14,772 bases of DNA from NCBI GenBank assembly GCA_021157555.1, contig JAGGWL010000028.1:1-14772 (forward strand), in the 5' to 3' direction. This document shows, one piece after another, positions 12,669-14,772 of the stretch (position 1 is its first letter; every line of letters starts with the position of its first letter). Below the pieces are notes generated by a model. It made no database searches and was not told the origin of the DNA. It saw only the letters and a list, made by a program, of their open reading frames with translations. Source of the stretch: Deltaproteobacteria bacterium (lineage in GTDB: Bacteria > Desulfobacterota > Desulfobacteria > Desulfobacterales > BuS5). The position numbers were made by a program, and so were the translations under genes.

Positions 12669-14153
12669 ATGGAATTTGAACCTGTTATCGGACTTGAAGT
12701 CCACGCGCAGTTAAAAACAAACACAAAAATATTTTGCAGTTGCTCAACAGAATTTGGCTCACCTTCCAATACTCATGTCTGTCCGGTTTGTCTTGGGATG
12801 CCGGGGACACTGCCTGTTTTGAATAAAAAAGTTGTAGAATACGCACTGTTAATGGCCATGGCAACCAATTGCAGTATCAATCAGGTGAATAGATTTGCGC
12901 GCAAAAATTATTATTACCCCGACCTTCCCAAGGGTTACCAGATTTCTCAATATGAGCTTCCTATTGCAGAGCACGGATATTTAGATATAGAAGTCAATGG
13001 TGATAATAAAAGAATAGGCATCACCAGAATACATATGGAAGAGGACGCCGGAAAACTCACCCATGACCCACACAGACCATTGAGTATGATCGATTTTAAC
13101 AGAACAGGTGTTCCATTAATTGAGATAGTAAGCGAGCCAGATATAAGATCTCCTGAAGAAGCCGGAGCTTACCTGAGACAAATGCATGCCATTCTCCGTT
13201 ATCTTGATATTTGTGACGGAAATATGGAGGAAGGAAGTTTTAGATGTGACGCTAACATTTCAATCAGAGCAAAGGGTGAAAAAAAATTAGGAACCCGTGC
13301 AGAGTTAAAGAATCTGAACTCATTTAAAAATGTGGAAAAATCTATCGAATATGAAATATACAGACAAAAAGATATACTGCTTGATAATGGCATAATTATT
13401 CAGGAAACAAGGCTCTGGAATGCTGATACCAACAGCACCATATCCATGCGCAGCAAAGAGGAAGCTAATGATTACCGGTATTTTCCAGATCCCGATCTGC
13501 TTCCTGTTCATATTGATAAAAAATGGATTGATACTTTGAAAAAAGATCTTCCGGAACTGCCGCAGGAAAAAAAAGAACGCTTTATAATTAAATACGGACT
13601 CACATCCACAGATGCCGAACTTTTAACATCATCCCGGGATATGGCTGATTACTTTGATGAATGCGTTAAACTATTTAACCAGCCGAAACAGATTGGCAAC
13701 TGGATAATGGGATCATTGCTTGGGCTGTTGAATTTGGAAGGGAAAACTATTTCAGAATCCCCTGTTTCCGCTCAGCATTTAACTGATATGCTTAAATTAA
13801 TAGATAAAGACTTAATAAGCGGTAAAATAGCAAAAACAGTTTTTGATGAGATGGCCAAAACAGGAAAACCTCCCAAACAAATAGTTGAAGAAAAGGGACT
13901 CGTTCAGCTTACGGACAGATTTGAGATAGAAAACATAATCGTTAAAATAATATCGGACAACCCAAAGGAAGCCGAAGCTTATAAAAATGGCAAAACAAAA
14001 CTTTTCGGTTTTTTTGTAGGTCAGGTCATGAAAGCGACCAGAGGAAAAGCAAATCCCAAAATAGTTAATGAAATACTAAAGAGCCAATTTCAAAACGCCT
14101 CCTTTTGCCCGATCTCTGCGGCAGTCAAAAATTTTAATCCTCGAAATACTTAA
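12669..14153 (+). CDS. gatB: Aspartyl/glutamyl-tRNA(Asn/Gln) amidotransferase subunit B
   Basis: Kinase and tRNA-binding subunit of GatCAB, which phosphorylates Glu-tRNA(Gln) or Asp-tRNA(Asn) and, with ammonia from GatA, makes the amide form. 494 residues. It starts MEFEPVIGLEVHAQL, the universal GatB opening. The zinc site is C23, C25, C38, C41 (FCSCSTEFG, HVCPVCLGMPG). Other core motifs are NYYYPDLPKGYQISQYE, HMEEDAGKLTHD, IDFNRTGVPLIEIVSEPD, EEGSFRCDANIS, ELKNLNSFKNVEK and DYRYFPDPDLLP. The C-terminal YqeY-like tRNA domain ends at ATRGKANPKIVNEILKSQF, after which an extra 18-residue tail (NASFCPISAAVKNFNPRNT) not typical of GatB follows. gatA and gatC are not adjacent. A structured leader precedes it. 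Confidence 0.95.
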   Translation: MEFEPVIGLEVHAQLKTNTKIFCSCSTEFGSPSNTHVCPVCLGMPGTLPVLNKKVVEYALLMAMATNCSINQVNRFARKNYYYPDLPKGYQISQYELPIAEHGYLDIEVNGDNKRIGITRIHMEEDAGKLTHDPHRPLSMIDFNRTGVPLIEIVSEPDIRSPEEAGAYLRQMHAILRYLDICDGNMEEGSFRCDANISIRAKGEKKLGTRAELKNLNSFKNVEKSIEYEIYRQKDILLDNGIIIQETRLWNADTNSTISMRSKEEANDYRYFPDPDLLPVHIDKKWIDTLKKDLPELPQEKKERFIIKYGLTSTDAELLTSSRDMADYFDECVKLFNQPKQIGNWIMGSLLGLLNLEGKTISESPVSAQHLTDMLKLIDKDLISGKIAKTVFDEMAKTGKPPKQIVEEKGLVQLTDRFEIENIIVKIISDNPKEAEAYKNGKTKLFGFFVGQVMKATRGKANPKIVNEILKSQFQNASFCPISAAVKNFNPRNT

Positions 14154-14306
14154 TGTATTCCTGTGTTTAAAATTTTTGTCTTCCTTGACCTCGAACAAAA
14201 TTGAACATCTTGAAACTGGCTCTAAAGGGAAAATTAAAATAATTCCTTAATTCAGCATTAATAATTCAAAATTAATCATTTTTATATAGAAACATGGAGG
14301 TAAAGC

Positions 14307-14772
14307 ATGGAATATAACACAATAATTTTTGAAAAAGAAAATGAGATCGCCACCATAAAATTAAACAAGCCCCAAAGCATGAATTCCATCAATTCTGAAC
14401 TGATGAGCGAACTTAATAAAGTTCTCGACCTGATATCGGCAGATAATGAAATAGCCGTTGTAATCATTACCGGAAACGAAAAAGTATTTGCAGCAGGCGC
14501 TGATATCAAGGAGATAAGCCAAATAGATACTCCCGTTAAAGCGCATGCATTTGTCGAAACTATTCAATTACTCTTTAACAAGCTGGAACGTATTCCACAG
14601 CCGGTTATAGCTGCAGTGAGCGGGCTGGCTCTTGGCGGAGGCTGTGAAATGTGTATGGCATGCGATATAAGAATCGCCGCTGACAATGCCTTGTTTGGCC
14701 AGCCTGAAATTAAAATCGGTGTTATTCCAGGAGCAGGCGGAACCCAGAGACTGCCGCGACTGGTCGGTGTTG
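14307..14772 (+). CDS. Enoyl-CoA hydratase/crotonase family protein, 3' end cut by window
   Basis: Only the first 155 codons are present; the reading frame is open to the edge. Enoyl-CoA hydratases add water to trans-2-enoyl-CoA in beta-oxidation and related pathways. The two oxyanion-hole segments are intact (FAAGADIKEI and SGLALGGGCE), and both catalytic glutamates are in place: E114 (GGGCE) and E134 (GQPEIKIGVIPGAGGTQRLPR). Having both glutamates points to a true hydratase rather than a decarboxylase or isomerase. GGAGG (14296-14300) lies 6 nt before the ATG. The 153-bp gap after gatB holds AT-rich sequence with no clear terminator; TTGAAA near 14210 is a weak -35 candidate. Substrate chain length or pathway cannot be told from this part; aromatic-acid degradation is possible in such organisms. 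Confidence 0.9.
   Translation, partial: MEYNTIIFEKENEIATIKLNKPQSMNSINSELMSELNKVLDLISADNEIAVVIITGNEKVFAAGADIKEISQIDTPVKAHAFVETIQLLFNKLERIPQPVIAAVSGLALGGGCEMCMACDIRIAADNALFGQPEIKIGVIPGAGGTQRLPRLVGV

Overview
The window is AT-rich, and its gene content and protein style fit an anaerobic deltaproteobacterium (Desulfobacterota, probably Desulfobacterales-like). This is inferred from the NtrC-type regulator feeding a sigma-54 promoter, the psd-pssA pair, FolE2 in place of FolE, and a short TtcA. No rRNA, tRNA, CRISPR array, transposase or phage gene was seen. The last gene runs off the right edge.

Left third, minus strand (64-3970): an NtrC-family response regulator is followed by a 258-bp gap and then a two-gene unit, a universal-stress-protein-like gene and an SLC13-type permease with a cytosolic TrkA-C insert. 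The gap holds a well-matched sigma-54 promoter facing the two genes and three related TTGCA/TGCAA palindromes about 100-190 bp upstream of the predicted start. This looks like a self-contained circuit: the regulator binds the palindromes and switches on the stress protein and transporter. No histidine kinase is in view.

A 226-bp divergent region with 10-bp phased direct repeats separates this from a plus-strand gene for an unrecognised 476-aa left-handed beta-helix (hexapeptide-repeat) protein (4197-5627).

Centre (5798-9473, plus): psd and pssA overlap by 4 bp and give the phosphatidylethanolamine branch of phospholipid synthesis. After a 142-bp gap with an interrupted inverted repeat come leuB (3-isopropylmalate dehydrogenase family) and asd (aspartate-semialdehyde dehydrogenase), which also overlap.

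Right (9487-12521, plus): greA, rpoZ, ttcA-like, folE2 and an SH3-domain/coiled-coil/TM protein are closely packed, with start/stop overlaps at rpoZ-ttcA and ttcA-folE2. Between greA and rpoZ sits a 180-bp element whose ends pair over about 27 bp. It could be a 6S-like rod-shaped RNA or a MITE-like repeat, and it is the most striking unexplained structure here. gatB (12669-14153) follows, with an unusual leader in which a strong Shine-Dalgarno is separated from the start codon by a perfect 13-bp hairpin. The 5' part of an enoyl-CoA hydratase gene (14307 to the edge) ends the window.

Several starts are non-ATG: GTG for the stress protein, TTG for greA, GTG for rpoZ. The asd start is placed at 8451.
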